Shown here: in pieces, positions 26,675-36,451 of the stretch
How the letters are laid out: the number at the start of each line of letters is the position of its first letter
Position numbering within the stretch: position 1 is the first letter of the stretch
Assembly (NCBI GenBank): GCA_024635925.1
Contig: JAGXHY010000008.1
Location: 62,001 to 126,000 of the forward strand
Source: Bacillota bacterium
GTDB lineage: Bacteria > Bacillota > TC1
Direction of reading: 5' to 3'
Length of the DNA: 64,000 bases
Notes under the pieces: generated by a model
Databases searched by the model: none
What the model saw: the letters and a program-made list of their open reading frames with translations, nothing else
Told to the model about the DNA's origin: nothing
Made by a program: the position numbers and the translations under genes

Positions 26675-27352
26675 ATGGGAAAAAAAATAAATAAAAATAC
26701 TAGTTCTAAAAATGAAAAAGTAATTAAGAAAAAAAGGAAAAAGTTAACACAAGATAAGAAAATTAAAATTATTGCTATAAGTTTTGTTATTATATTTTTA
26801 GGAAGTATTGTTGTGACAGGATTAGCATCAATAGTATTTAATAATAATAATAAACAAACACCATCAAATTATTCGGAAATAAATTCTAAAGAACAACTCG
26901 AAGAGGTAGCTAATGAATATGAATTAAAATTAAAAGAAAATCCTGAAGATGTTGAAATAATATATAATTTAATAGAAAGTTATTCTCAATTAGGTTATTA
27001 TGAAAGAAGCTACACGAATGAAGAGGCAGCAATAAGTAATTTTATGAAAGCTGTAGAATATGCTGCTTTATTAAAGGAAGTAAATCCTCAAATGGCAACC
27101 TCAGCAGATTATTTAAGAGCAGGTTACTTAGCAGAAGCTGGTAAACTTGAAGAAGCGCGGGGTATATATGAAGCTGTAATAGCAAGTAATGTTGATCCTA
27201 TTATCTCTAGAATAATATTTGCAGATTTTTTAAAGAATAAAGTTAAAGATGACGCTGCTTCTAGGGTACAAGTACAAGCCGCAAAGGATGCTGCAAATAG
27301 TGATGAAGAAAAAAAATATGTTGAAAGTTTAATAAAACAATATAATCTGTAA
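26675..27352 (+). CDS. membrane-anchored TPR protein
   Basis: 225 residues: a very basic cytosolic N-terminus (about 28 residues), one membrane helix (IIAISFVIIFLGSIVVTGLA, ~30-50), then an outside-facing domain with at least two TPR-like repeats (NPEDVEIIYNLIESYSQLG and ADYLRAGYLAEAGKLEEA). No enzyme motif. It probably acts as a protein-binding scaffold at the membrane just upstream of the division cluster; that link is by position only. A strong terminator follows. Confidence 0.8.
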   Translation: MGKKINKNTSSKNEKVIKKKRKKLTQDKKIKIIAISFVIIFLGSIVVTGLASIVFNNNNKQTPSNYSEINSKEQLEEVANEYELKLKENPEDVEIIYNLIESYSQLGYYERSYTNEEAAISNFMKAVEYAALLKEVNPQMATSADYLRAGYLAEAGKLEEARGIYEAVIASNVDPIISRIIFADFLKNKVKDDAASRVQVQAAKDAANSDEEKKYVESLIKQYNL

Positions 27353-27358
27353 TGATGT

Positions 27359-27396
27359 AGGAAAATAGCAAATTTTGCTATTTTCCTAATTTTTTT
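27359..27396 (+). terminator. terminator before the dcw cluster
   Basis: A perfect 12-bp stem AGGAAAATAGCA/TGCTATTTTCCT with a 5-base loop is followed by AA and seven T. It isolates the mraZ promoter from upstream transcription. Confidence 0.92.
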
Positions 27397-27414
27397 AGAC
27401 ATTTACAGCATATG

Positions 27415-27439
27415 TGGTGATTTATGGTGGAAAGTGGTG
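27415..27439 (+). promoter_or_regulatory. candidate MraZ operator (three TGGTG boxes, 10-base period)
   Basis: TGGTG occurs at 27415, 27425 and 27435, exactly one helical turn apart, just upstream of and touching the mraZ promoter. A fourth TGGTG at 27475 is in the same 10-base register and overlaps the mraZ ribosome binding site. MraZ regulators are known to bind three or four short G-rich repeats (TGGGN with 5-base spacers in E. coli) in front of their own gene, so this is very probably the autoregulatory site. Confidence 0.75.
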
Positions 27440-27459
27440 AAAAATTCATAAAATTATGT

Positions 27460-27465
27460 TATAAT
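27460..27465 (+). promoter_or_regulatory. -10 element of the dcw promoter
   Basis: TATAAT with an extended TG (TGTTATAAT). The -35 position (27437-27442, GTGAAA) is poor and overlaps the third TGGTG box, so a bound MraZ would hinder polymerase. Confidence 0.65.
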
Positions 27466-27485
27466 TCACTTAGGTGGTGATTAAT

Positions 27486-27929
27486 TTGGTACCGTTTGTT
27501 GGTGAGTATAAACATTCTGTCGATCATAAAGGGAGAGTAATTATTCCTGCTAAACTTAGGAATAATATTCAAGAAGGAATATATTTGTGCAAGGGTTTTG
27601 AAACTTGTTTATTAATTTTGACAACTAATGAAATTCAAAAGATAGAAAAAAAGATTGAAGTTGACTCATTAACAAATGAAGGAAAAAGAAAATTTTCTAG
27701 AGCTTTTTTTTCATCAATGAGTGAAATTTCTTTTGATAGTCAAGGCAGAATATTAATTCCTAATAACTTAAAAGAATATGGGTTAATTACTAATGATGTC
27801 GTTATAGTTGGTAATGGATTTTATATTGAAATATGGGATAAGGATATATGGGAGAATAATATTGCTGAACTTGATAAAGATAGAAATAAATTAGTATTAT
27901 TTTTAGAAGGAAGTATGGATGAAACATAA
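27486..27929 (+). CDS. mraZ: transcriptional regulator MraZ
   Basis: 147 residues with the two SpoVT/AbrB-like swapped-hairpin repeats of MraZ: FVGEYKHSVDHKGRVIIPAKLR at the start (first DxKGR) and SFDSQGRILIPNNLKEY in the second half. MraZ is a ring-forming DNA-binding repressor of the dcw cluster. I chose TTG 27486, 8 bases after AGGTGG, because translation then starts just before FVGEY as in homologues; a GTG at 27474 lies within the binding site. The end overlaps rsmH by 11 bases. Confidence 0.94.
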   Translation: MVPFVGEYKHSVDHKGRVIIPAKLRNNIQEGIYLCKGFETCLLILTTNEIQKIEKKIEVDSLTNEGKRKFSRAFFSSMSEISFDSQGRILIPNNLKEYGLITNDVVIVGNGFYIEIWDKDIWENNIAELDKDRNKLVLFLEGSMDET

Positions 27930-28845
27930 AACTGTTTTATTAGAAGAAACAATAAAGGCATTAAAAATAAAAAAAAATGGCATATATGTTGATTGCACCC
28001 TTGGTGGAGGCGGACATAGTGAAAGCATATTAGACGAACTTGGTGAAAGTGGTAAGCTGATAGCAATTGATCAAGATTCTTTTGCGATAAAAAAAAGTAA
28101 AGAAAGATTAAAAGCTTACAAAAATATTATATATATAAAGGACAATTTTTCTAATTTAAAAAACATTCTTGACAATTTAGAAATAAAAAAAATTGATGGT
28201 ATATTGCTAGATCTTGGAGTGTCATCTTTTCAATTAGATAATAGAGAACGAGGATTTAGTTATTGGGACGAATCAATTCTTGATATGAGAATGGATCAAG
28301 ATTCAGGAATTGATGCAAAATTTATAATCAATAACTACACTTTGAAAGAAATAACTAGAGTCTTTGGAGATTATGGTGAAGAAAAAAATGCTTTTAAATT
28401 TGCTAAGGCTATAGTCAAAGCTAGAGAAAATATAGAGATAAAAACTAATAAAGAACTTATAGATATAATAAAATTAACATTAAGTGAAAAGGAAAAAAGG
28501 AAACAAGGTCATCCAGCTAGAAAAATATTTCAAGCTTTAAGAATTGAAGTTAATCAAGAATTAAAAGTATTAGAAGAAGTACTGCCTCTTATTGTTGAAA
28601 AACTAAATACAGGTGGACGCCTTGTAATAATTACTTTTCATTCTATTGAAGATAGAATTGTAAAGAAATTTATGAAAAAAAATGAAAATCCTTGTGAATG
28701 TCCTGCAGATTTTCCTATTTGTATTTGTAACAAAGTTCCATTACTAAAAATCATAGGAAATAAACCTATTTTACCTAATGATGAAGAAATAGATGTCAAT
28801 TCACGATCAAGGAGTAGCAAATTAAGAATTGCTGAAAAGATTTGA
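27919..28845 (+). CDS. rsmH: 16S rRNA (cytosine(1402)-N4)-methyltransferase
   Basis: SAM-dependent methylation of C1402 in the decoding centre; formerly mraW. CTLGGGGHSESIL is the SAM loop, LLDLGVSSFQLD and ERGFSYW are the family blocks, and FHSIEDRIVKKF is near the C-terminus. 308 residues is the family size. The cysteine-rich CECPADFPICICN insert before the end resembles that of Gram-positive homologues. Second gene of the dcw cluster, the normal place. Confidence 0.97.
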   Translation: MKHKTVLLEETIKALKIKKNGIYVDCTLGGGGHSESILDELGESGKLIAIDQDSFAIKKSKERLKAYKNIIYIKDNFSNLKNILDNLEIKKIDGILLDLGVSSFQLDNRERGFSYWDESILDMRMDQDSGIDAKFIINNYTLKEITRVFGDYGEEKNAFKFAKAIVKARENIEIKTNKELIDIIKLTLSEKEKRKQGHPARKIFQALRIEVNQELKVLEEVLPLIVEKLNTGGRLVIITFHSIEDRIVKKFMKKNENPCECPADFPICICNKVPLLKIIGNKPILPNDEEIDVNSRSRSSKLRIAEKI

Positions 28846-28852
28846 GGTTATC

Positions 28853-29221
28853 ATGTCAAAAAATAAAGGTAATAACAATTTAAATTTAGTTTTTATTTTA
28901 CTAATGGTTACTGTTTTAACTTTAATAACCACTAGAGGTTTGGCTGCAAATTTAAATCAAAAGAATATAGGTCTAAATAAAGAAGTAAGTGAATTAGTAA
29001 GTACTAATCAATGGATTAAGTATCAAATAAGTGATAAGATCTCACTTGATAAGATAGTAGTTTATGCAAAAACTAAATTAAATATGGTAGATATCACTAA
29101 TAAGGATATTCGTTATATCTCAGTAGATTTAAATTATGTTAATGAGATAAAACAAATAGAAGTTAAAAAAAACTGGTTAGAAAAACTTCAAGTAAATGTA
29201 AGGAATATTTTCGATGAATAA
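28853..29221 (+). CDS. ftsL: cell division protein FtsL (by position and topology)
   Basis: 122 residues: a short cytosolic tail, one membrane helix (NLVFILLMVTVLTLITT, ~10-27) and an outside helical domain likely to form a coiled coil. FtsL sequences diverge strongly, so the call rests on this topology and on its place between rsmH and the division penicillin-binding protein. ATG 28853 follows GAGG at 5 bases; a TTG at 28829 inside rsmH is less likely. The 3' end overlaps the next gene by 8 bases. Confidence 0.82.
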   Translation: MSKNKGNNNLNLVFILLMVTVLTLITTRGLAANLNQKNIGLNKEVSELVSTNQWIKYQISDKISLDKIVVYAKTKLNMVDITNKDIRYISVDLNYVNEIKQIEVKKNWLEKLQVNVRNIFDE

Positions 29222-31370
29222 CAAAAATTTGAAAAATAAAAATATTAGGAATAAAATTAAAAAAAAACCTAGAGGTAAAACTGAAAACCGAAGAATTAAA
29301 TTTTTTCTTGGGATTTCAGGTTTAATTTTTTTCATTATAATATTGCGTTTATTTCAAATACAAGTAGTATTAGGAAATGCTCTTAGAGAAGAAAGTTTTT
29401 CTATGAGAAGAGATGAATCAGAAATAACTGCAGAACGTGGAAGTGTTTTGGACACTAATGGCATAGAGTTAGCGGTTGATGCATCAGTTTATTCACTCTG
29501 GATTGATCCTAGTTATTTGCGTCAAAACCTACCTTATAAGAATATAGAAAAAGAAGAAGCAGCAATATTAATAGGTAAGGCAATAGATTTACAAACAGAT
29601 TTTGTTTTAAGAAAAGTTGAATTAAATAGTGGATTTGTTTGGTTAAAAAAAGAAGTATCATTTGAAGAGGTTGAAAGAATAAAAAAATTAGAAATCACAG
29701 GTCTATATTTCCAAGAGGAAGGTTCAAGATATTATCCTGATCATGCCGTTGGTGGAAACTTAATTGGTTTTGTTAATAAAACGGGAGTTGGAGTTGCTGG
29801 TCTAGAAGCAACTTACAATGAAATTCTACAAGGACAAAATGGACTTATAAAAGGAGAAAAAGATGGTCAAAATAATTATATTCCTGATACACTTAAAACT
29901 ATCAAAGCTTCAATTCCAGGTAATACCATTGTTTTAACTATTGATCAAAAAGCACAATATATTGCTGAAAGAGAAATCGCAAGAATTAAAAAAGATCTTA
30001 ATCCAATTTCTACTTCAATTATAGTAATGGAAACTAAAACTGGCGCAATTGTTGCTTCTGCTAATTCTAATAATTATGATTCTAATGAATATAGAAATTT
30101 AGATATAAATCTCTATAGAACATTAGAATATCAAGATATTTATGAGCCAGGATCTACCATGAAAGTTATTACAACGGCGGCTGCCATTAACGAAGGAATA
30201 GTAAATGAGAATTCAGTTTTCTATGATAATACAGGAACAAGAAAAGTTGGGGGTCACACAATTAAATGTTGGCTTTATCCAAGTTATCATGGGAAACAAA
30301 CATTAACTGAAGGATTGGCAAACTCATGTAATCCAGTTTTAGTAGATGTTGCAATGTTATTGAAAAAGAAAAATCCTGATCTTTGGTATGATTATTTAAA
30401 GAAATTTGGATTTGGAAGTAAAACTGAAATTGACTTTAGTGGAGAAGCTAAAGGTATTCTGCCAGCTGGTAATGGTGATATCTATCAAGCGACGTCTGCT
30501 ATTGGTCAAGGAATAGCTGTCACTCCGATTCAAATGATTTCTGCTATTTCTGCTGTAGCAAATGATGGTCAAAAGATGAAACCCTTTCTTGTAAAAGAAA
30601 TTAGAGATATAAATGGAAAAACATTAAAATCTTTTGTACCAACTATAGAAAGTCAAGTAGTCTCAAGAGATTCAGCTGAAGCTGTACAAAGAATGATGAA
30701 AGCAGTTGTTGATTCTGGGACCGGAAAAAAATTCAAACTTGATAATAATATTCTTTCGATGGGTAAAACCGGAACTGCACAAAAAGTAAATGATAAGGGT
30801 GTATATGATACTAGTAAGTATGTTTTATCTTATGTAGGCATAGCACCTTATGAAAATCCAAAGTATTCAGTCTTTGTCATTATTGATGAACCAATCAAAG
30901 GGGGACAGTCTAGTACTACTGTTGCACCTTATTACAAGGCTGTAATGGAGGATATATTAGCATTATATAGTGTTAGTGATAGTGTTGGAACGAATGCTAC
31001 TTATAATAAAATTATTGTACCTGATTTTACAGGTTTATCAATTAATGAAGCTAAGCAAATTAGTCAGAATTTGGGATTAATTATTGAAATAGAAGGTAAT
31101 GGGTATGTAGTGAAACAATCAATATTAAAAAACAAACTTATCAATAAAGGTGATGAAATAATAATTACAGCAAAAGATATTAAATTAGATGATGATCAAA
31201 CTATTATACCAGCATTAACTGGCTTAAGATTGTCAGATGCTTTAAAAATAGCAGAAAATGCAAATGTAAAACTAAAGTTTTCAGGTAATGGTTTAATAAT
31301 AGAACAAAATATCAATCCAGGAACTATTGTGTTAAAGGAATCTACTTTAGAAATAAAATTAGGAGGTTAA
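29214..31370 (+). CDS. class B penicillin-binding protein with two PASTA domains (FtsI/SpoVD type)
   Basis: Septal peptidoglycan transpeptidase. A basic tail, one membrane helix (~33-50), the dimerisation domain (ERGSVLDTNG, ~78), the transpeptidase, then two C-terminal PASTA repeats starting VPDFTGLS and IPALTGLR. Catalytic motifs are intact: STMK with Ser314, SCN near residue 371, KTGT with Lys518. 718 residues. In Clostridia this slot holds either the vegetative Pbp2B/FtsI homologue or the sporulation SpoVD; only one gene is present here, so I leave the symbol open. Works with FtsW as a glycan polymerase/cross-linker pair. Confidence 0.93.
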   Translation: MNNKNLKNKNIRNKIKKKPRGKTENRRIKFFLGISGLIFFIIILRLFQIQVVLGNALREESFSMRRDESEITAERGSVLDTNGIELAVDASVYSLWIDPSYLRQNLPYKNIEKEEAAILIGKAIDLQTDFVLRKVELNSGFVWLKKEVSFEEVERIKKLEITGLYFQEEGSRYYPDHAVGGNLIGFVNKTGVGVAGLEATYNEILQGQNGLIKGEKDGQNNYIPDTLKTIKASIPGNTIVLTIDQKAQYIAEREIARIKKDLNPISTSIIVMETKTGAIVASANSNNYDSNEYRNLDINLYRTLEYQDIYEPGSTMKVITTAAAINEGIVNENSVFYDNTGTRKVGGHTIKCWLYPSYHGKQTLTEGLANSCNPVLVDVAMLLKKKNPDLWYDYLKKFGFGSKTEIDFSGEAKGILPAGNGDIYQATSAIGQGIAVTPIQMISAISAVANDGQKMKPFLVKEIRDINGKTLKSFVPTIESQVVSRDSAEAVQRMMKAVVDSGTGKKFKLDNNILSMGKTGTAQKVNDKGVYDTSKYVLSYVGIAPYENPKYSVFVIIDEPIKGGQSSTTVAPYYKAVMEDILALYSVSDSVGTNATYNKIIVPDFTGLSINEAKQISQNLGLIIEIEGNGYVVKQSILKNKLINKGDEIIITAKDIKLDDDQTIIPALTGLRLSDALKIAENANVKLKFSGNGLIIEQNINPGTIVLKESTLEIKLGG

Positions 31371-31371
31371 T

Positions 31372-32835
31372 ATGCAATTAGATAAATTACTTAAAAATAT
31401 TGATTATGTTATTCTAAAAGGTAACAGTAACCTTGATATTACTTCCGTTGAATATGATTCTCGGAAAATTGTAGAAAAAAGTCTTTTTGTAGCAATTAAA
31501 GGCTATGAAACTGACGGACATTTATACATTAGAGATGCAATAGAAAAAGGTGCAGTAGCAATAGTGGTTACAGATGAATCAGACATATTAGAAATTGAAA
31601 ATATTACTATTATTAAAGTGAAAAACACTAGAAAAGCTCTCGGTAAAATTAGTTCGAACTACTTTGGAAATCCTGGGAAAAAAATTAAAGTTATAGGAAT
31701 CACTGGTACTAACGGAAAAACATCAATAACCTATTTCTTAAAAAGTATTTTTAACGAGGCAGGATATAAAGTTGGTATAATTGGAACTATTGAAAACCAA
31801 ATAGATAATGTTGTTTATCCATCTTCTGTAACAACTCCAGAATCAAGAGATATACAAGAATTATTATTTAATATGGTTGAAAAAGGTTGTGAATATTGCT
31901 TAATGGAAACATCGAGTCATGCTCTATATCTTGATCGTGTAGATTCTGTTCCTTTTAAAACTGCAATCTTTACAAATCTAACTCAAGATCATTTAGATTT
32001 TCATAAGGATTTAACAGACTATTTAAATGCAAAAAAGATATTATTTACATATATTCAACCAGACGGATATACTATACTTAATGCGGATGATATTTCTTCA
32101 GATGAAATTTCTAAAATTGCAGGAGGCAAAATTTTAACATATTCATTAAATAATATTAGTAATTATAGAGCTAATAATATTAAAATGGATATTCATGGAA
32201 CAAATTATAATTTAATTTATGACAATTTAAATATAAACATACAATTGAAGATGATTGGTGAATTTAGCATATATAATTCTTTAGCAGCTATTGCAGCAGC
32301 ACATGAATTGAATATAAGTTTTAAAAATATTAAAGATGGTATAAAAAAGGTAAGTGTTAATGGACGTTTCCAACTAATTGATAGTAAAAAGAATTTTGCT
32401 GTTGTAGTGGATTATGCACATACTCCTGATGGATTGTATAATGTTATCTCTACAGCAAAAAAAATAACTAAAGGTAAAGTGATTTGTGTATTTGGTTGTG
32501 GTGGCGATAGAGATAATAAAAAAAGAGCAATTATGGGTAAAGTTGCCGGTGAATTAAGTGATTATTGTATAATTACATCTGATAATCCTCGAACGGAAGA
32601 TCCAGAAAAAATTATTGATATGGTAGAAATTGGTGTTAAAAAAATAAATGCTAGTTACATAAAAATTACAAACAGAAAAGAAGCGATAGAATATTCAATT
32701 AATATCGCTAAAAAAGATGATATAATTATTATTGCTGGCAAAGGACATGAAGATTATCAAATAATAGGTAAAACTAAATATCCTTTTAGTGATTATAAAA
32801 TAGCAAAAAAATTATTAGATGACAAGGAAGCATAG
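31372..32835 (+). CDS. murE: UDP-MurNAc-tripeptide synthetase, meso-diaminopimelate type
   Basis: ATP-dependent ligase adding the third stem-peptide residue. GITGTNGKTS is the P-loop (near residue 110), YAHTPDGL and GCGGDRD follow. The specificity motif reads DNPR (Asp404 onwards, in SDNPRTEDPE), which marks meso-diaminopimelate rather than lysine enzymes. 487 residues is standard. GGAGG precedes the ATG; 1 base separates it from the PBP and murF follows at once. Confidence 0.97.
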   Translation: MQLDKLLKNIDYVILKGNSNLDITSVEYDSRKIVEKSLFVAIKGYETDGHLYIRDAIEKGAVAIVVTDESDILEIENITIIKVKNTRKALGKISSNYFGNPGKKIKVIGITGTNGKTSITYFLKSIFNEAGYKVGIIGTIENQIDNVVYPSSVTTPESRDIQELLFNMVEKGCEYCLMETSSHALYLDRVDSVPFKTAIFTNLTQDHLDFHKDLTDYLNAKKILFTYIQPDGYTILNADDISSDEISKIAGGKILTYSLNNISNYRANNIKMDIHGTNYNLIYDNLNINIQLKMIGEFSIYNSLAAIAAAHELNISFKNIKDGIKKVSVNGRFQLIDSKKNFAVVVDYAHTPDGLYNVISTAKKITKGKVICVFGCGGDRDNKKRAIMGKVAGELSDYCIITSDNPRTEDPEKIIDMVEIGVKKINASYIKITNRKEAIEYSINIAKKDDIIIIAGKGHEDYQIIGKTKYPFSDYKIAKKLLDDKEA

Positions 32836-32836
32836 T

Positions 32837-34219
32837 ATGATATGTACTTTATATGAGTTAAAAAATCTTTTTAACATTGAATTTAACGAAAATGATAAAA
32901 ATGTAAATATAGAAGGGATCTCAACTGATACTAGAACTTTAAAAAGCAAAAATGTTTTTTTAGCAATTGAGGGAGATAATTTCAATGGACATGACTTTAT
33001 TACTAGAGCAATTGAAATAGGAGCGATAGCAATAATTACATCTAAAGATTTTGATGAAAAGAAATATTTATATACTAATTTTATTAAGGTGGATAACACA
33101 ATAAAAGCTTATGGTGATATCGCTAGATTTTATAGAATGAAGAATAATTTCAAAGTTATCGCTATCACAGGTTCAAGTGGTAAAACGACAACCAAAGATA
33201 TGGTTGCTAGTGTACTAAGTAAAAAATATAAAATAGAAAAAACATTTGAAAATAATAATAATGAAATAGGCTTACCTTATACAATATTGAATGCTCCTAG
33301 TGATTCTGAGATATTAGTTTTAGAATTAGGCATGAGAGCATTAACTGATATTGCTTATCTTACTAAAATTGCTTTACCAGATATTGGGATTATTACTAAT
33401 ATTGGAATAGCACATATTGGAGAATTAGGTTCTCAGGAGAATATCTTGAGAGCAAAAGGTGAATTATTAGAAAATTTACCAAAAGACTCTATTGCAATAG
33501 TTAATGGCGAAGATGGATTTACAAATACTTTGAAAAATAAATTTTCTGGTGAAATTAAAGTGTTTGGTTTTAACAATAATTCTACTATTAAAGCGATTAA
33601 CATAAATGAAGAGAAATATAAAACAAAATTAGATATACTAAGAGATGGATTTGTTTATAATATTGATTTAAAATTTAAAGGAAAACATTTATTATTAGAT
33701 GCTTTGATAGCTTTAGAGGTTGGCTGTTTATTTAACATAGACATTACAGATTCGGTAAAAGAACTAAATAGGTTATCAGTATCTCCAGGAAGATTAGAGT
33801 TAATAAAAAAATCTAATTATTTAGTTATTAATGACACCTATAATGCCAATCCTGATTCAATGAAAAAGTCAATTGATGTACTTTTATCATATGAAGGCAA
33901 TAGGATTGCAGTTTTAGGTGATATGAAAGAATTAGGCAAAAATGAAATAGAATATCATAAAGAAATTGGTAGATATTTAGTAGGGAAAGACCTAAAGACA
34001 TTGATAACAGTTGGTGAATTAGGGAAACATATTGGTTTGGAATTAAAGGAAAAAGAAAGTGAAAATAACAATATATTTACTTTTAATGATAATCTTAATG
34101 CAGGAATAAAATTAAAAGAAATATTAAGTAAAAATGATGTTATTCTAGTAAAAGGTTCTCGTGCTATGAGCATGGAAACAATTATTAAAGTTTTAGAGGA
34201 AGAAGATGTGATAAGATGA
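32837..34219 (+). CDS. murF: UDP-MurNAc-tripeptide-D-Ala-D-Ala ligase
   Basis: Adds the D-Ala-D-Ala dipeptide to complete the nucleotide pentapeptide. AITGSSGKTTTKDM is the ATP loop, NDTYNANPDSM and VLGDMKELG are MurF signatures. 460 residues from ATG 32837, which has AAGGAAG upstream and starts 1 base after the murE stop. Its stop overlaps mraY in ATGA. No ddl gene is in the window. Confidence 0.96.
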   Translation: MICTLYELKNLFNIEFNENDKNVNIEGISTDTRTLKSKNVFLAIEGDNFNGHDFITRAIEIGAIAIITSKDFDEKKYLYTNFIKVDNTIKAYGDIARFYRMKNNFKVIAITGSSGKTTTKDMVASVLSKKYKIEKTFENNNNEIGLPYTILNAPSDSEILVLELGMRALTDIAYLTKIALPDIGIITNIGIAHIGELGSQENILRAKGELLENLPKDSIAIVNGEDGFTNTLKNKFSGEIKVFGFNNNSTIKAININEEKYKTKLDILRDGFVYNIDLKFKGKHLLLDALIALEVGCLFNIDITDSVKELNRLSVSPGRLELIKKSNYLVINDTYNANPDSMKKSIDVLLSYEGNRIAVLGDMKELGKNEIEYHKEIGRYLVGKDLKTLITVGELGKHIGLELKEKESENNNIFTFNDNLNAGIKLKEILSKNDVILVKGSRAMSMETIIKVLEEEDVIR

Positions 34220-35160
34220 TTTTTTTTCAATTAATTATAGTTTTTATATTGACTATATTTACCGGCCAATATATTACTGAAAAATTAAAAAAATTAAAAC
34301 TTGAACAAACAATTAGAGATGATGGTCCAAAAACTCATCTTAAAAAACAAGGTACACCTAGTATGGGTGGGCTTATATTTTTAATTCCAATTGTAATTGC
34401 AAGTATTTATTATCTTCCTGCTTCATTTATACCATTAGTTGCAATTTTAGGTTATGGAGCTATTGGATTTTATGATGATTTAGATAAAAGAGTAATTAAA
34501 AAAAGTGGGGGTATATCAATCAAGAAAAAGTTGGTTTTAGAAATACTTATAGGTTTATTTGTTGGAATAATAGCTATTGTATTTCTTAAAGACAGTAATA
34601 TTGGTTTTACTGCACATATATTCTTTAAGGTACCTTGGTTTTTTTATATTTTATTTACAACATTTTTTATAATAGCAGTTACTAATGGAACAAATCTTAC
34701 TGATGGTTTAGATGGTTTGGCAACACTGACTACAATTCCAATATTTATTATATTTATTGGAATTAGTCTGCTACAAAATAATATTCTATTAGCACAATTT
34801 AACGCACTAATTATTATTTCTTTATTAGGTTTTTTAATTTTTAATAAATATCCAGCTAGAATTTTTATGGGTGATACAGGATCACTAGCATTAGGAGCTC
34901 TTGTAGCTAGCATGTCTATTTTATTAAACATAGAATTGCTATTATTAATTTTTGGATTTATTTATTTGATTGAAAGTATATCAGTTTTATTACAAATTGC
35001 ATATTTTAAAAATACAGGTGGTAAAAGGCTTTTTAAGATGGCACCTATTCATCATCACTTTGAGTTGTCTGGCTGGAGTGAGAGAAAAGTTGTGCTTATA
35101 TTTACAATAATAGCTTTAATAACATCAAGTTTTGCATTTGTATTATATGCTTTGTTGTAG
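34216..35160 (+). CDS. mraY: phospho-MurNAc-pentapeptide translocase
   Basis: Membrane enzyme that joins the MurNAc-pentapeptide to undecaprenyl phosphate, making lipid I. About ten membrane helices in 314 residues. TPSMGGLIFL, the FYDDLDKR acidic pair, NGTNLTDGLDGLA, FMGDTGSLALG and HHHFELSGW are all present. It overlaps murF by 4 bases. The C55 carrier it needs comes from uppS upstream. Confidence 0.97.
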   Translation: MIFFQLIIVFILTIFTGQYITEKLKKLKLEQTIRDDGPKTHLKKQGTPSMGGLIFLIPIVIASIYYLPASFIPLVAILGYGAIGFYDDLDKRVIKKSGGISIKKKLVLEILIGLFVGIIAIVFLKDSNIGFTAHIFFKVPWFFYILFTTFFIIAVTNGTNLTDGLDGLATLTTIPIFIIFIGISLLQNNILLAQFNALIIISLLGFLIFNKYPARIFMGDTGSLALGALVASMSILLNIELLLLIFGFIYLIESISVLLQIAYFKNTGGKRLFKMAPIHHHFELSGWSERKVVLIFTIIALITSSFAFVLYALL

Positions 35161-35167
35161 GTGAATG

Positions 35168-36451
35168 ATGGATTATAGAGGAAAAAGAATTTTAGTATTG
35201 GGTAAAGGAAAAACAGGTAAAAGCATATTCGATTTTTTAGTAAAACAGTTCGCAAAGGTAGAGTTAGTTGATGAAGCTGATGATGGACCTTTCATAAATA
35301 TTAATCCTACTGATTATAATTTAATTGTTCAATCACCAGGTGTTTCTAGACAGCATCCATTTTTATTGAAATGTGATCAATTAGGTGTTATTGTTACTAA
35401 TGAAATAGAAATAGCATTTGGATTTGTTGAAAAACCAATTATTGGTGTTACAGGAACAAACGGAAAAACAACTATAGTAAATCTTATTGACTATATATTA
35501 TTAAAATGTGGGGTTATAAGCTCGTTAGTAGGTAACGTAGGTAATCCATTTATTGAATCAGTATTAGCTAAGCAAGATGTATTTGTTGTTGAATTATCTA
35601 GCTATCAATTAGAAAATATAAATAAATTTAAACCTAAAATTGCTATTATTTCTAATATTAGTCCAGATCATCTTGAAAGACATAAGACAATGGAAAATTA
35701 CTTGAAGATAAAATCTAATATTTTTAAAAATATGAATAAGAATGATTATTTAATATTAAATTATGATGATGAAAAAGTAAGAAAGCTAGTTAGTAAGGAT
35801 ATTCCAACTTTTTTTTATAGTTTACAAAATAAAGTTAGAGGAATTTATTTGAAAAATAATAAATTGATATTAAATATAGATAAAGAACAAGAATTATTAT
35901 CAATAGATGAATTGAAAGTAATAGGCAAACATAATATCGAAAATACTATGGCAGGAATTTTAGCAACAGTTTTATTTGATTGTAACTTAGAATGTGTTTT
36001 ACTTGGTGTTAAAGATTTTACCGGTGTGGAGCATAGACTCGAATTTATTAGAGAAGTTGATGGAGTTAAATACTATAATGACTCTAAAGCAACTAATCCT
36101 GAAGCAGCTATAATTGGAATTAAATCATTTATAGGAAAGAATCTATTTGCAATACTAGGTGGCAGCAAAAAAGAAGTAAGTTATTATGAATTAGGGAAAA
36201 CCATAGTTGATAATAATGTTTTTGCCATTTTACAAGGGGACACTAAAGATGAAATTGGAAATGTATTAGAAGAATTTAAATATACAAGATTTATTAAATT
36301 ATCAAGTTTAAAAGAAGCTCTTGATTATGCAATTACATTAGCAAAAAAGGGTGATATAGTTTTATTATCTCCAGCTTGTGCTAGTTTTGATCAATTTTTA
36401 AATTTTGAAAAAAGAGGAGAAGCTTTTAAAAAATATGTTAATCAAATTTAA
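35168..36451 (+). CDS. murD: UDP-MurNAc-L-alanine:D-glutamate ligase
   Basis: Adds D-glutamate to UDP-MurNAc-L-Ala. GVTGTNGKTTIVNL is the ATP loop, ELSSYQLE, NISPDHLERH and NDSKATNPEAA are MurD motifs. 427 residues. Adjacent ATGs at 35165 and 35168 give a one-codon ambiguity; AGGTGA directly abuts the first, so the second is better spaced. The 3' end overlaps ftsW. Confidence 0.96.
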   Translation: MDYRGKRILVLGKGKTGKSIFDFLVKQFAKVELVDEADDGPFININPTDYNLIVQSPGVSRQHPFLLKCDQLGVIVTNEIEIAFGFVEKPIIGVTGTNGKTTIVNLIDYILLKCGVISSLVGNVGNPFIESVLAKQDVFVVELSSYQLENINKFKPKIAIISNISPDHLERHKTMENYLKIKSNIFKNMNKNDYLILNYDDEKVRKLVSKDIPTFFYSLQNKVRGIYLKNNKLILNIDKEQELLSIDELKVIGKHNIENTMAGILATVLFDCNLECVLLGVKDFTGVEHRLEFIREVDGVKYYNDSKATNPEAAIIGIKSFIGKNLFAILGGSKKEVSYYELGKTIVDNNVFAILQGDTKDEIGNVLEEFKYTRFIKLSSLKEALDYAITLAKKGDIVLLSPACASFDQFLNFEKRGEAFKKYVNQI

